NCBI RefSeq assembly: GCF_038039215.1
Contig: NZ_JBBPCL010000001.1
Location: forward strand, 5,270,001-5,334,000
DNA: 64,000 nucleotides
Direction of reading: 5' to 3'
From: Pseudonocardia sp. T1-2H
GTDB lineage: Bacteria; Actinomycetota; Actinomycetes; Mycobacteriales; Pseudonocardiaceae
Below the pieces are notes generated by a model. That model was not told the DNA's origin. It searched no databases and saw only the letters and a list, made by a program, of their open reading frames with translations. Made by a program: the position numbers and the translations under genes. Positions 63,809-64,000 of this stretch are shown here, in pieces. Position 1 is the stretch's first letter. Each line of letters begins with the position of its first letter.

Positions 63809-64000
63809 ATGACGGCTCATTCGAAGACGCAGGACGCCGGAACCGGCGGAACCCTCGGCGCACTGGTCACGGCGGTCGACCACGTCGGCATCGCGGTGCC
63901 GGACCTCGACGCCGCGATCGCCTGGTACGCGGACACCTTCGGCCTGGTCGCGACGCACACCGAGATCAACGAGGAGCAGGGCGTCCACGAGGCGATGCTC
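63809..64000 (+). CDS. mce: Methylmalonyl-CoA epimerase, N-terminal part (window edge)
   Basis: First 64 residues of a vicinal-oxygen-chelate-fold protein cut by the right edge. VTAVDHVGIAVPDLDAAIAW and the continuing YADTFGLVATHTEINEEQGV are the metal-binding first strand and loop of methylmalonyl-CoA epimerases, with the histidine in DHVGIAV. The ATG at 63809 is the likely start. The divergent thiolase gene and meaB nearby support the assignment. Confidence 0.87.
   Translation, partial: MTAHSKTQDAGTGGTLGALVTAVDHVGIAVPDLDAAIAWYADTFGLVATHTEINEEQGVHEAML

Overview
The window is very GC-rich actinobacterial DNA with strong G/C bias at third codon positions, many GTG starts and many 4-nt ATGA/GTGA gene overlaps. 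Gene content (MacS-type sensor kinase, mycobacterial-type methylglucose lipopolysaccharide genes, GlgE pathway) points to the Pseudonocardiales, most likely Pseudonocardia or a close relative. The genus is inferred, not demonstrated.

Layout. (1) 1-4558: cysteine desulfurase (partial), PlsC-like acyltransferase, OlsB-like N-acyltransferase, an intergenic region with two inverted arrays of a 22-bp repeat, then etfA and etfB. From memory, this is the gene order of M. tuberculosis Rv3025c-Rv3029c. (2) 4949-6596: small hypothetical genes and a tandem-DUF302 lipoprotein. (3) 6776-27242: a roughly 20-kb exopolysaccharide locus with two FemAB-like proteins, an FAD monooxygenase, a GT4 glycosyltransferase, a Wzy-like polymerase, a Wzz/BY-kinase fusion whose Walker A lysine is missing, a beta-helix lipoprotein, a large phosphoribosyltransferase/kinase-like/HAD fusion, an HprK-like kinase and a flippase. 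It also holds a compact minus-strand operon (sugar oxidoreductase, aminotransferase, deacetylase, initiating sugar-phosphate transferase, Alg14-Alg13 fusion, FemAB, nucleotide-sugar dehydrogenase). (4) 27485-31936: methyltransferase, GH57 branching enzyme, alpha-glucosyltransferase and hexapeptide acyltransferase, matching Rv3030-Rv3032 and Rv3034c of the mycobacterial methylglucose lipopolysaccharide cluster. The polysaccharide locus therefore sits between two halves of an otherwise conserved neighbourhood.

(5) 32015-39691: nucleoside hydrolase, an atypical LuxR regulator next to a MacS/MacR-like two-component pair, a methyltransferase, RNase Z, an enoyl-CoA hydratase and an ABC ATPase. (6) 39711-54685: alpha-glucan and trehalose metabolism. 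GlgX, GlgP, GlgE, TreS, maltokinase and GlgB together form the GlgE route (trehalose to maltose to maltose-1-phosphate to alpha-glucan), with a separate RibD-type reductase and deaminase embedded. (7) 54754-64000: GT87 mannosyltransferase, thioredoxin/TPR protein, small regulators, an XRE regulator behind a perfect palindromic operator, MeaB GTPase, thiolase and the start of methylmalonyl-CoA epimerase. Most of this resembles the Rv1322A-Rv1328 neighbourhood.

Five genes are broken by single-base indels. Two carry the same extra A in the same 12-mer (CCGGAAGCTCGG) and three have a homopolymer one base short. That pattern suggests systematic sequencing error more than gene decay. The most promising undescribed biology is the divergent pair at 14787-18839 (multidomain PRTase/kinase-like/HAD protein and HprK-like kinase) and the dispersed 22-bp repeat family.
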